From Hallerella sp964397425 (lineage in GTDB: Bacteria > Fibrobacterota > Fibrobacteria > Fibrobacterales > Fibrobacteraceae), in the NCBI GenBank assembly GCA_964397425.1, contig CAYNID010000001.1:62001-126000 (forward strand): a stretch of DNA of 64,000 nt. The letters are read 5' to 3'. Below the pieces are notes generated by a model. It searched no databases, was not told the origin of the DNA, and worked only from the letters and a program-made list of their open reading frames with translations. The translations under genes were made by a program, and so were the position numbers. Shown piece after piece: positions 9,193 through 18,000 of this stretch; the first letter of the stretch is position 1; each line of letters begins with the position of its first letter.

Positions 9193-11715
9193 TTAATGGA
9201 GGGTTAGATTTTTTGTGGCGAGAATGTTCCCATCAGGAGATGCCACCTTGACGAAAAATTTTCCGGCAGGGGCGTGGGACAGGGAAATAAACGCGATTTC
9301 GTCAACGGTCTTTTGCAAATAAAGTTCTCCGTTGGATTTGAAAATTTGCAAAACGCTGTTTGGCGGGGCGAAAATTTTCAGATTCCGGGCTTCTTGCTGA
9401 ACTGTCGCCCGTGTCAATGCAGATTGAATCACGGTCGGAACGGAAAGCCCGGAGCCTTTGGGTGCGCCGACGATGAGTCCGCGGCCAACAGTGCTCATGT
9501 AAACGACACCAAAACGGTTCATGTCGCCCTGGACGAAGTTCCCGTTGCCGGGACCGCCGTATTGGTGGGAATCATCGTTTATCCGCTCGAAGGTTTTGCA
9601 TTTGTCCGTACTGCGGTAAATGCCGATTGGATCGTCCGCCCCCGCTTTTCCCCAGATGAAGATGGTTTCGTAATCCGCCGAAGAGTCCGCTTTTCCGATT
9701 CCGACGGCGATGGCCGTGGTGACGTTTTCGCAGCGAGTCCAGGATTCTCCACCGTTTTCCGTGTAAGTTAAACCGTTTTCCGAATATCCTTTGGCAAGCC
9801 AGGATTGCGCTTGATCTAACGGAACCCAAAGGTGCCCTTCTTTCCCCGGGACAGTGCGGATGAGGCCTCCGCCGTTGTAATATTCTCCGGCGGCATCATT
9901 TTGCAGGCGCACTTCGCGTTTTTCAAAAGTCAATCCTTTATCGAGGGAGCGGAGAACGTAACCTTGGGCGTCAACGGCGTAAAAAACTTCCTCGTTCACC
10001 GGGTCGGCTACAATCCGCGATGAAGAAGCCTGCCCGGAAAGCCCCGAGACAAGAGTCCACGTTTTTCCCGAATCGTCGGAACGGTAAACTTCTGACGCAT
10101 TTTCCGGGCGGTGCAAGATGACCTTTCCATCGGCAGAAAGGACGACTAGTCCGTGAGCGCCTTTGAGAGTTACGGGGAGGGAATCCCATGTTTTGCCCAA
10201 ATCGTCAGAACGATACATGACGCTGTATGTTTGAGAATCGTATTGTCCGTAAACGGTAACGGTTCCTGTCCGCAGCAGCTGGCCGGACAGAGGCGCGTAA
10301 GCGAGGCTTTGCGTGGTGCCGATAGAGGGAGAATGCCTGGGCGCGCTTTGGGTTAGGTCGGAATAGACGGCTCCATCGTAATCGCCGATGGCTGTCGCCA
10401 AGGGACCGCCGGGAATGCTCACGATGTCTAAGGGCACGGTTTCTTCGATACCTTTGGATTCAAATTTCCAAAGGGGAACTTTGGCGGAAATATCGTCGGT
10501 GTGGAAAACGCCGTTTCCGCTGGTCACCCAGGCCTTTTGGGAATTGAAAGGATCGAATTCGATGGAACCTGCCCAATGGATGGCGTTTCCCGAAATCCAG
10601 CGGTTGTCTCCCGCATCGGCGTTGACGCCATCGTTGTATCCTTGACCGTGTTTCCACGAATTTCCACCGTCTGTCGTCACATAAATTTTGTCGCCCCAGG
10701 CATCTTTTTTATCTGCGTATAGGTAACGTCCACCGTAATGGCAAATCGTTGTCACGGCGATGTGGTCCGCGTTTTCCGGATTGACAGCCACTCCGCCGAA
10801 TGGGTAACTCACCCGTTTGGAATTGTCGTCGTCAAAGGGCGTGATATCTTTCCACGAGCCTGTTGACGGCGAGTAGCGGTATACGGCTCCGGAGTTTATG
10901 CTGTGCGGTCCGGGACCATCGGCAAAGGTGATGATCAAATCGTCTCCGGCAAATTTGGCGCGGTGCGGCATCAATTTTGACGGCCCGCCGGAAATCGCCG
11001 TCCACGTTTTTCCTCCATCGGAACTGGAAAGGAGGTTTTCTGAAGTCTGGGAAATGCCCATGTAAATTTTTGCCGTACTTCCATCTGGAAGAGTGGGCTT
11101 TTGATCGAAAAGGACAAAGCTGATTCCGTTGACGTTGTTGATGGCGTTCCCGGTGGCGCTAGAAAGGGCGACTGGGTAAAGACTTTCCCACGTTTTGCCG
11201 TAATCTTCGCTTTTGTAAAGGCCTTTGGTCCGGCTGCCGCACAGGAGAATGTTGGGACTGTTGGGATCTACAGCCAATTTTTCTCCCGTTTGCCGTCCCA
11301 TCCCGTTCCCGTGGGCAAAAAATTCCACATAAGTCGTGTCGAACGTGTTCCCGTAATCCGAGGAGCGGAAAATGGCAGTGCGCCCGTTGCTGAAGTAGCC
11401 GGTTCCCGCTAAAATGTAGAGCTTTGCCGGGTCTTTGGGGTCAAGGGCAAAACTCTCTGTTCCGTAAAGTCCCACATCGGACTGGTTGATAAAATCCATC
11501 AGCGGAATCCATTGCCCCAAGGATTTGTCGTAGCGGTAAACGCCGCCAACGTCTGTCCGGGCGTAAACGAGGCCGTCGACAAGAGGGCTCGGCATGATGG
11601 CGCTGACAAATCCGCCGCCGTCAAAACGGACGTTTCCCCATTCGTAACTTTCGATGGCAAGGGCGTTTGCGCCAACGCAGAGCGCAAGCGAAATGAAAAG
11701 CTTGGAGAAGTCCAT
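9193..11715 (-). CDS. Secreted GH74 xyloglucanase
   Basis: 840 aa with a signal peptide of about 20 residues. Many Asp-box (BNR) repeats show the tandem seven-bladed propellers of family GH74: SEDYGKTW, SSDGGKTW, TTDGGNSW, RSDDLGKTW, RSDDSGKTW and TENGGESW. Asp55 in YARTDVGGVYRY matches the first catalytic Asp of the family, and an Asp near 442 in IGDYDGA fits the second. GH74 enzymes are mainly endo-xyloglucanases. The last ~75 residues (PPNSVLQIFKSNGE, then GKFFVKV) again look like a C-terminal sorting domain. A strong AAAAAGGAGTGTT leads into the ATG. First gene of the minus-strand hemicellulase region. Confidence 0.92.
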   Translation of the reverse strand: MDFSKLFISLALCVGANALAIESYEWGNVRFDGGGFVSAIMPSPLVDGLVYARTDVGGVYRYDKSLGQWIPLMDFINQSDVGLYGTESFALDPKDPAKLYILAGTGYFSNGRTAIFRSSDYGNTFDTTYVEFFAHGNGMGRQTGEKLAVDPNSPNILLCGSRTKGLYKSEDYGKTWESLYPVALSSATGNAINNVNGISFVLFDQKPTLPDGSTAKIYMGISQTSENLLSSSDGGKTWTAISGGPSKLMPHRAKFAGDDLIITFADGPGPHSINSGAVYRYSPSTGSWKDITPFDDDNSKRVSYPFGGVAVNPENADHIAVTTICHYGGRYLYADKKDAWGDKIYVTTDGGNSWKHGQGYNDGVNADAGDNRWISGNAIHWAGSIEFDPFNSQKAWVTSGNGVFHTDDISAKVPLWKFESKGIEETVPLDIVSIPGGPLATAIGDYDGAVYSDLTQSAPRHSPSIGTTQSLAYAPLSGQLLRTGTVTVYGQYDSQTYSVMYRSDDLGKTWDSLPVTLKGAHGLVVLSADGKVILHRPENASEVYRSDDSGKTWTLVSGLSGQASSSRIVADPVNEEVFYAVDAQGYVLRSLDKGLTFEKREVRLQNDAAGEYYNGGGLIRTVPGKEGHLWVPLDQAQSWLAKGYSENGLTYTENGGESWTRCENVTTAIAVGIGKADSSADYETIFIWGKAGADDPIGIYRSTDKCKTFERINDDSHQYGGPGNGNFVQGDMNRFGVVYMSTVGRGLIVGAPKGSGLSVPTVIQSALTRATVQQEARNLKIFAPPNSVLQIFKSNGELYLQKTVDEIAFISLSHAPAGKFFVKVASPDGNILATKNLTLH

Positions 11716-11980
11716 AACACTCCTTTTTGAAAACCAAAGTCCTTGACTGTGAAATTAAGTTCTTGACGTTTCGCCTGGACGTTTTTCTCCGAAAAAGTTT
11801 TGCAAAGCGAAATGCAAAATGGCGAAGATGGCGCTCGATTTGTGAAAGGAGGTTCGTGTCAAAGCGACGCTGTTGCCCCATTTTGGACTGCCGGTGAAGG
11901 TTCCCCTTGACAAACGCGGGGAATTTTTCTCTTTTTTAAAGAGTTCAAACTGAAGTTTCACCCTTTTTGGAGAAAAGCAC

Positions 11981-12076
11981 ATGCCTTGCGGAAAGAAAAG
12001 AAAGCGTAAGAAGATTGCGACCCACAAACGCAAAAAACGCCGTCGTCGCGATCGTCAGAAAAAGAAAATCCGTTAA
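11981..12076 (+). CDS. Tiny basic ribosomal protein (AURKAIP1/COX24-domain, bS22-like)
   Basis: 31 codons from ATG 11981 to TAA 12076: MPCGKKRKRKKIATHKRKKR continuing into an Arg/Lys-rich tail. The core KKRKRKKIATHKRKKR is the hallmark of the tiny AURKAIP1/COX24 family, whose mycobacterial member (bS22) is a small-subunit ribosomal protein. GGAGAAAAGCAC directly precedes the ATG, and a hairpin terminator follows about 36 nt after the stop, so it is a single-gene transcript. A TTGACA at 11907 may be its -35, but no good -10 is apparent. It is likely to be missed by gene callers with a 60-codon cut-off. Confidence 0.85.
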   Translation: MPCGKKRKRKKIATHKRKKRRRRDRQKKKIR

Positions 12077-12112
12077 ATATTGCGGTTTCTTTCCGGAGAC
12101 ATTCGGGCACCC

Positions 12113-12144
12113 AAGGAATGCAAACAGGCATTCCTTTTGTGTTT
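12113..12144 (+). terminator. Rho-independent terminator after the bS22-like gene
   Basis: Stem AAGGAATGC / GCATTCCTT with a 6-nt loop, followed by TTGTGTTTT. It sits about 36 nt downstream of the small ribosomal gene and would separate it from rplM-rpsI. Confidence 0.75.
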
Positions 12145-12203
12145 TAAACGGCGAAAGAGGGCTGAGGGCGAGGTGACGAAGGTGGCTTGTATTGAAGAAA
12201 ACG

Positions 12204-12230
12204 TTCGTATAATCGAAGTGATTATACGAA
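12204..12230. repeat. 11-bp inverted repeat upstream of rplM
   Basis: The arms TTCGTATAATC and GATTATACGAA are perfectly complementary around a 5-nt centre (GAAGT). It is AT-rich with no T-run, about 60 nt upstream of the rplM -35 box, so it looks more like an operator or upstream element than a terminator. The regulator is unknown. Confidence 0.55.
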
Positions 12231-12290
12231 TTGATATAATGAAAAAGCTTGTAATTTAGGCGAAAATCGTGAAAACTGGAAAAATTTCCC

Positions 12291-12318
12291 TTGACGCTTC
12301 GGGATGGATTTCTACTTT
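12291..12318 (+). promoter_or_regulatory. Sigma-70-type promoter of rplM-rpsI
   Basis: TTGACG (12291-12296), a 16-nt spacer, then TACTTT (12313-12318). Transcription would begin near 12325, giving a leader of about 48 nt before the rplM ATG. Confidence 0.6.
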
Positions 12319-12337
12319 TGGCATGACCTGTGGACGC

Positions 12338-12359
12338 AATTCCCGCGATCGCAGGAATT
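12338..12359 (+). promoter_or_regulatory. Leader hairpin just upstream of rplM (possible L13 autoregulation site)
   Basis: AATTCC and GGAATT pair around a loop that contains the self-complementary GCGATCGC. The hairpin lies between the predicted transcription start and the rplM Shine-Dalgarno (AGAGGAAAG). Ribosomal operons often carry such leaders bound by one of their own products; that role is inferred here. Confidence 0.45.
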
Positions 12360-12372
12360 TTAGAGGAAAGAC

Positions 12373-12807
12373 ATGAAAACCATTATGGTGAACCCCAAGA
12401 CGGTCACTCGTCAGTGGAAGCTCATCGACGCCGAAGGCAAGCCGCTCGGTCGCGTCGCCAGTGCCGCTGCCCGCCTTTTGATGGGCAAACACAAGGCTAT
12501 CTATTCCCCGAACGTCGATACAGGCGATTTCGTGGTCATCATCAATGCGGAAAAGGTTCTTGTCACCGGCAAAAAAGCCGAACAAAAACAATATTTCCAT
12601 CACACGGGTCACATCGGTGGCGAACGTTGGATTACGTATAAGGATTTGATTGCGAAGCATCCGACAGAACCGCTCGCCGAAGCGATTTGGGGAATGCTCC
12701 CGCACAGCACGCTCGGCCGTAAGATGCTGAAGAAACTGAAAATTTACGCTGGTGCGGAACAGCCGCATGCAGCCCAACACCTCGAAACCGTAACTCTCGA
12801 TTTCTAG
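12373..12807 (+). CDS. rplM: 50S ribosomal protein L13 (uL13)
   Basis: 144 aa, full length. Recognisable features are the N-terminal RQWKLIDAEGKPLGRVAS, then YSPNVDTGDFVVIINAEKV, the GHIGGERW region and the MLPHSTLGRKMLKKLK motif typical of uL13. It is a primary 23S rRNA-binding assembly protein. AGAGGAAAG precedes the ATG. Followed by rpsI in the usual bacterial rplM-rpsI order, with 16 nt between the stop and the proposed rpsI start. Confidence 0.98.
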   Translation: MKTIMVNPKTVTRQWKLIDAEGKPLGRVASAAARLLMGKHKAIYSPNVDTGDFVVIINAEKVLVTGKKAEQKQYFHHTGHIGGERWITYKDLIAKHPTEPLAEAIWGMLPHSTLGRKMLKKLKIYAGAEQPHAAQHLETVTLDF

Positions 12808-12823
12808 GACGGAGGATAACGCT

Positions 12824-13228
12824 ATTACTACCGCAAAATCTAAAAAGATTTACCGTGGCACCGGACGTCGTAAAAACGCCATCGCTGCTGTTATCTTGAA
12901 GCCGGGTACCGGCAAGCGCACCATCAACGGTCGCGATTTCAAGGAATATTTCCATTCCGATGTTCAAAACATGATTGCCAACCTCCCGTTTGCCGTTCTC
13001 GAAAACGCAGACCAGTGGGATGTTGAAGTCAACGCTCATGGCGGTGGCATTTCCGGTCAAATGGGTGCTGTCCGTTTGGGCATTGCCCGCGCTCTCGTGG
13101 CGAATAATCCGGAAGATAAGCCCGCGCTCAAGAAGCAAGGCCTGATGACTCGCGATTCCCGCGCTGTGGAACGTAAGAAGTTCGGTCGCAAGAAAGCGCG
13201 CAAGCACTTCCAGTTCAGCAAGCGTTAA
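12824..13228 (+). CDS. rpsI: 30S ribosomal protein S9 (uS9), apparent ATT start
   Basis: 134 aa. The protein begins (M)TTAKSKKIYRGTGRRKNAIA, has the conserved GGGISGQMGAVRLGIARAL and ends KKARKHFQFSKR, the tail that reaches toward P-site tRNA. The frame runs upstream to a TAA near 12791 with no ATG, GTG or TTG before the conserved N-terminus; the first internal ATG would delete conserved residues. ATT at 12824 sits 8 nt behind a perfect GGAGG (12811-12815), so I take it as the start. AUU starts are known for infC and pcnB in Escherichia coli. A one-base sequence error (ATG read as ATT) would also explain this. Confidence 0.93.
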   Translation: MTTAKSKKIYRGTGRRKNAIAAVILKPGTGKRTINGRDFKEYFHSDVQNMIANLPFAVLENADQWDVEVNAHGGGISGQMGAVRLGIARALVANNPEDKPALKKQGLMTRDSRAVERKKFGRKKARKHFQFSKR

Positions 13229-13248
13229 TCGGCATTGTCGATTTTTGG

Positions 13249-13280
13249 AAAAGCCTCGCCGTGGTGCGGGGCTTTTCTGT
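13249..13280 (+). terminator. Rho-independent terminator after rpsI
   Basis: An 11-bp stem, AAAAGCCTCGC / GCGGGGCTTTT (one G-T pair), with a 6-nt loop, then CTGTTTGT. It closes the rplM-rpsI transcript 20 nt after the stop. Confidence 0.85.
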
Positions 13281-13335
13281 TTGTACAAAGCGAATCCCTG
13301 TTGCAGGGCTTGGGGAAAAAGGTTATCTTTGCGCC

Positions 13336-13896
13336 ATGGATTTGAAAAAAATGGAAGACGGCTTTCGGATGATTCTCGAAGGCATGGGTGAAAACGTTCA
13401 CCGCGAAGGACTTCTGGAAACGCCGCGTCGCGTGGCTAAAATGTATGCCGAGCTGATGACCAGTTTAAATGCAGAAAAAAATCCGGCGGACATTCTCAAA
13501 ACGCGGTTTCATGAAAAATACGATGAAATGATTGTTGTGCCGAACATTGAATTCACCAGTATGTGCGAACATCATTTTTTGCCGTTTTCGGGAAAGGCTC
13601 ATGTCGCTTATATTCCGGGGGATTGTGTCGTTGGCCTTTCGAAAATTCCTCGAGTCGTGGAATATTACGCCCGGATGCCGCAAATTCAAGAGCGGATGAC
13701 ACGTCAAATCGCCGAGCTCATTCAATCGGAATTGAATCCGCGGGGAGTCGCCGTGGTGTTGGAATCCAGTCACATGTGCATGACCATGCGCGGAGTTAAA
13801 AAGCCCGGAGCGACAATGGTGACGACTCAGCTGTTGGGACGGTTTAAAACCGATGAAAAAACGCGTGCCGAATTTATGGCGTATCTGCATCGATGA
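13336..13896 (+). CDS. folE: GTP cyclohydrolase I
   Basis: 186 aa. Converts GTP to dihydroneopterin triphosphate, the first step to folate or tetrahydropterin. The zinc site is visible as Cys77 and His80 in MCEHHFLPF plus Cys about 148 in SHMCMTMRGV. Other family motifs are TPRRVAKMY, HVAYIPG and VVGLSKIPRVV. Start at ATG 13336, which matches the family N-terminus; an upstream in-frame start would run through the rpsI terminator. No strong Shine-Dalgarno is seen. Its stop overlaps the next ATG by 4 nt, coupling it to an unrelated-looking outer-membrane protein. Confidence 0.96.
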   Translation: MDLKKMEDGFRMILEGMGENVHREGLLETPRRVAKMYAELMTSLNAEKNPADILKTRFHEKYDEMIVVPNIEFTSMCEHHFLPFSGKAHVAYIPGDCVVGLSKIPRVVEYYARMPQIQERMTRQIAELIQSELNPRGVAVVLESSHMCMTMRGVKKPGATMVTTQLLGRFKTDEKTRAEFMAYLHR

Positions 13897-14864
13897 AATT
13901 TAAAAGTAAAATCCGTCTGGCGGCGGCGTTTATCCTGCTTGCTTTCGTGGGAACGTTAGCGGCTGGTGAACCGGAGATTTCGTACAAATTAAAAACGGAT
14001 GGGGCTTATTATTTAAAGTCCGGAATTCGTACGGGAGAGTCTCACGTTTCTTCTGTCACCGGGCCTTTTGACGGCTTTGAATTGCGTTCGGCTTTTGAAG
14101 TTTCTGCGTTGTTGCCCACGCCACTGGGAACGCATCCGCTTTTTTCCGAAGCCAGTTTGGAATGTACCGGTGGAATTGAAATTTCTCCGGTAACGGTTCG
14201 TCCGTCGGTGCAATTTGAATTTCTGCCCGTTCCCTTTTTGATTTTGAACGCAGGCGCTTCAATTGGGACGGGGTGGAACATTTTGGGCTTTGACGGCTTT
14301 GGCGTTTACAGCACGGCTTTGGCGGATTACGAAGATCTGAAACCGTTCAAACACTATTTTTATGATGCCTGGATCGGGGGAACTTTTCAGTTTGACACGG
14401 GAATCCTGTGGCCTGGCGAATGGACTCATGTTGTTTTGCAAGTCGGATACGAAGCGAAACGGGAAGCGATTACAGGCGTTGACGATGGTGACATTTGGGT
14501 GTGGATGGAATCGGAAAATCATGCGAATGGATTCCTTTACACGATGACGGCTTTTTTAGGTTATCAGATGCCATGGCGTCTGAATTTGCTTGGGGTCATG
14601 TTCTTGGCGAAAGGGCATTTTGACGGATCGGATTATGGCGATTACGATGCGACCTTTGACGGGAGTTTTCGGACCTATACATTCAACTTGTTGGCCAATT
14701 TACAGCTGAACGCGTCAAATTCCATTGCTTTCTTGGGCGTATTCAACAGCCGCCGCAGTTTTGATTCGCGGCATTCAAAAGAAACAGAAGAACCGATGCT
14801 CCGGAAAACGGGCAGGGAATGGTTCGTCGACGGCATTTCGTTCCGCTGGGAGCATCTTTTCTAA
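13893..14864 (+). CDS. Predicted outer-membrane beta-barrel protein, unknown function
   Basis: 323 aa with a signal peptide (about 24 residues, cleavage near LAAGEP). The mature part alternates polar and aromatic/aliphatic residues, is rich in Gly and Tyr, and ends with an aromatic Phe (RWEHLF), as expected for a BAM-assembled barrel. I recognise no named family. It overlaps folE through ATGA, which suggests co-translation; no functional link to folate is evident. The gene is followed by a perfect inverted repeat and then gltB. Confidence 0.7.
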   Translation: MKFKSKIRLAAAFILLAFVGTLAAGEPEISYKLKTDGAYYLKSGIRTGESHVSSVTGPFDGFELRSAFEVSALLPTPLGTHPLFSEASLECTGGIEISPVTVRPSVQFEFLPVPFLILNAGASIGTGWNILGFDGFGVYSTALADYEDLKPFKHYFYDAWIGGTFQFDTGILWPGEWTHVVLQVGYEAKREAITGVDDGDIWVWMESENHANGFLYTMTAFLGYQMPWRLNLLGVMFLAKGHFDGSDYGDYDATFDGSFRTYTFNLLANLQLNASNSIAFLGVFNSRRSFDSRHSKETEEPMLRKTGREWFVDGISFRWEHLF

Positions 14865-14886
14865 AAAGGCTCTTTCCAACAGTGTT

Positions 14887-14926
14887 ACAAAAATGTCAAA
14901 TTGTGAATTTTGTGTGACATTTTTGT
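14887..14926. promoter_or_regulatory. 12-bp inverted repeat between the barrel gene and gltB
   Basis: ACAAAAATGTCA and TGACATTTTTGT are perfectly complementary around a 16-nt centre. It lies 23 nt after the barrel-gene stop and about 105 nt before gltB. The right arm is followed only by CGTTT, so it is a weak terminator candidate; a dyad operator in the gltB promoter region is equally possible. Confidence 0.5.
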
Positions 14927-15030
14927 CGTTTGAAAATTTTGGAAACCCTTTACTGAATCGGCGGCGTCAAATAATTTTCCTTTGAAAATGCCGAAGGCGA
15001 TAACGCTTTTGGTGGATGAAAGGAGAAATG

Positions 15031-18000
15031 ATGAAAGCTCAAGGCCTGTATGACCCTCAAAATGAACACGATGCGTGTGGCGTGGGATTTGTTTTGAACA
15101 GAAATGGGAATAGGAATCATGGAATCGTTGAAAAAGGGGTTGAAGTCCTTTGCAAACTCCTTCACCGCGGAGCGACCGGTGCCGATGTCAACACGGGAGA
15201 CGGCGCAGGACTGCTGGTGCAAATTCCAGACAAATTTTTTCGCAAAACGCTTTGCGTGGAATTGCCGCCTCTGGGACAGTATGCGGTCGGAATGCTCTTT
15301 CTTCCGCAAAATGGAGATTTACGGGACCGCTTGAATGCGCTGTTACAAAAACTGGCGGATGAAGAAAATTTTGAAATTTTGACCTTTCGAAATGTTCCCG
15401 TGGAACCCTCTGCAATCGGAATTTCTGCCCAAAAAGAGATGCCTCTGATTTCTCAAGTTTTTCTCCGCAGCCGGGAAAATTTAACGGGCGACGATTTGGA
15501 ACGGCGGCTTCTTGTTCTTCGGAAACGGGCTGAACGGGAATCCGGAATCGGAGCCGGTGGGGCGAACGGTTTTTACGTGGCCAGTCTTTCTGCCCGGACG
15601 ATTGTTTACAAGGGAATGATGACCGGTCCACAGGTTCCCGCATTTTATCCGGATTTGACTGATGCGGATTTTGAAAGTGCGGTGGCTGTCGTGCATCAAC
15701 GGTATTCCACCAACACCTTTCCGAGTTGGCCGCTTGCTCAGCCGTTCCGTTATCTGGCTCATAATGGAGAAATCAACACCATTCGGGGAAATCGCAACTG
15801 GATGGCCGCCCGCGAAAAGAATTTGTCCTCTCCGCTGTTTGGAGAAAATATTCGCAAAATAGAACCTGTTCTTGAAAAGGATTCCAGCGATTCGGGAAAT
15901 TTGGACAATGTCCTGGAATTGTTGACTTTGGGCGGTCGGGAAGTCGGGCATTCCATGATGATGCTCATGCCGCAGGCGTGGGGAGAAAAACACGCCATGG
16001 GACCAGATGTCCGCGGATTTTTTGAATTTCACGCGGGAATTATGGAACCGTGGGATGGCCCTGCCGCCGTTGCTTTTACCGATGGCAAGTGGGTTGGCGC
16101 AACGCTAGACAGAAACGGTCTCCGTCCGGCCCGGTATACGCTTACGAAAGACGGATTCATGGTGTTTGCCTCGGAAACGGGAGTCCTTGAAATTCCACCG
16201 GAACAGGTGCAGGAAAAGGGCTCTTTGCGGCCAGGGCAAATGCTGCTAGTGAATTTGGAAACGGGGCGCTTTTATAAAGACAGGGAAATTAAAATTCGAT
16301 TTGCGCGGAAAGAACCTTATCGCCGTTGGGTCAAGGAAAATCGCATCGACATTCATGGATTTTTCAACGCAGTCGGAGACGTTCCTGTTGAAAGCGGCAC
16401 TTTGTTGAAACGGCAAATGCTGTTTGGCTATACGCAAGAGGATTTGAATGTCATTCTGAACGCAATGGCGTCAAATGGCGTAGAGCCCATAGGATCGATG
16501 GGGGCGGATCAACCGCTTGCCGTTTTTTCCGAAAAGCCGCAGCTGCTGTATTGGTATTTCAAACAATTGTTCGCCCAAGTGACGAATCCGCCGATAGATC
16601 CGATTCGCGAAGAATTGGTGATGAGTCTGATGACGTTTTTGGGCATTCACGACAATTTTTTGGCAGAGGATCCTTCGCAAGCGCATCTTGTCAAATTCCG
16701 GTATCCGCTGCTTTCGAACGAAGATTTGAATCGTCTCCGGTCGTTGAATCGGGAAGATTTTCAATGCGTGACGCTTCCCATTGGATTTTCCGCCATCTCT
16801 GATGGGATTTCTCCGGGGGAAATGCTGGAATCGGCGCTGTCACGCCTTTGCGAAAAAGTGGAAACGGAAGTTCTTGCGGGTCATAAAATCGTGATTTTGA
16901 GTGATCGGAATCTCCCGGAAGAAATGGCTCCGATTCCTGCGTTGTTGGCTGTTTCCGCTGTGAATCAGCACCTTTCCCAAAGAGGACTCCGCACTAGCTG
17001 CGGATTGATTTTGGAAACGGGAGAGGCTCGAGAAGTTATGCATTTGGCGTGCCTTTTGGGATTCGGAGCGACTGCGGTAAATCCATATCTGGCGTTCGAA
17101 TCCATTGCTGAAATGAGCCGTTCAAATCGTTTGGACAAAAAAATCGGGGTGACAGAAGCGATAGAACATTATATCGATGCGATGAATAAAGGCTTGAAAA
17201 AAATCATGAGCCGGATGGGAATTTCGACACTCCGCAGTTATCGAAACGCTCAAGTTTTTGAAATTGTCGGCATTTCAAAAAAAGTTGTCGACAAATATTT
17301 TACGGGAACAGCCAGCCGCGTTGGCGGAATCGGCCTTGAAGAAATTGCCGAGGAAACGCTGATGCGGTGGAAATTGACTGTAGAAAGTTTGCCTGCGGCG
17401 TTGCCGCCTGGCGGAGAATACCGCTACAGGAAAGATGGGGAACGGCACCTTTGGACTCCGGCGGCGATTTCGGATTTGCAGGTTTCCGTGCGAACGGGAA
17501 ATCAGGAACGTTACGATTCATTTGCGCGGCGCATTAATGATCAGCGAGAACACCAAAGTACGCTTCGCGGACTTTTCACGTTCAAGAAGACTTCGCCGGT
17601 TCCGCTGAGTGAAGTGGAGCCTGCGTCGGAAATCATGAAACGCTTTGTGACTGGTGCAATGAGTTATGGAGCGCTTTCAAACGAGGCGCACGAAGCGATA
17701 GCCATCGCCATGAACCGAATCGGCGCAAAGAGCAACTGTGGCGAGGGCGGCGAAGATCCGGCACGCTATGTTCCGCTGCCCAGTGGAGATTCTCTGTCGT
17801 CTGCGATAAAGCAGGTGGCTAGCGGTCGATTTGGCGTCACCGATGAATATTTGATTCATGCAGAAGAAATTCAAATTAAAATGGCTCAGGGGGCGAAACC
17901 GGGAGAAGGCGGCCAGTTGCCCGGTTACAAAGTCAGTGAACAAATCGCCCGTGTTCGGCATTCGACTCCGGGAGTCACATTGATAAGTCCGCCGCCGCAT

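Noticed and set aside
11907..11940. TTGACA-type promoter for the bS22-like gene
   Set aside because: The -35 is perfect, but no -10 lies at 16-18 nt; too weak to list as a feature.
14865..15030. Sigma-54 promoter before gltB
   Set aside because: I looked for a TGGCAC-N5-TTGC type element because of the NifA-like neighbour and found none that fits.
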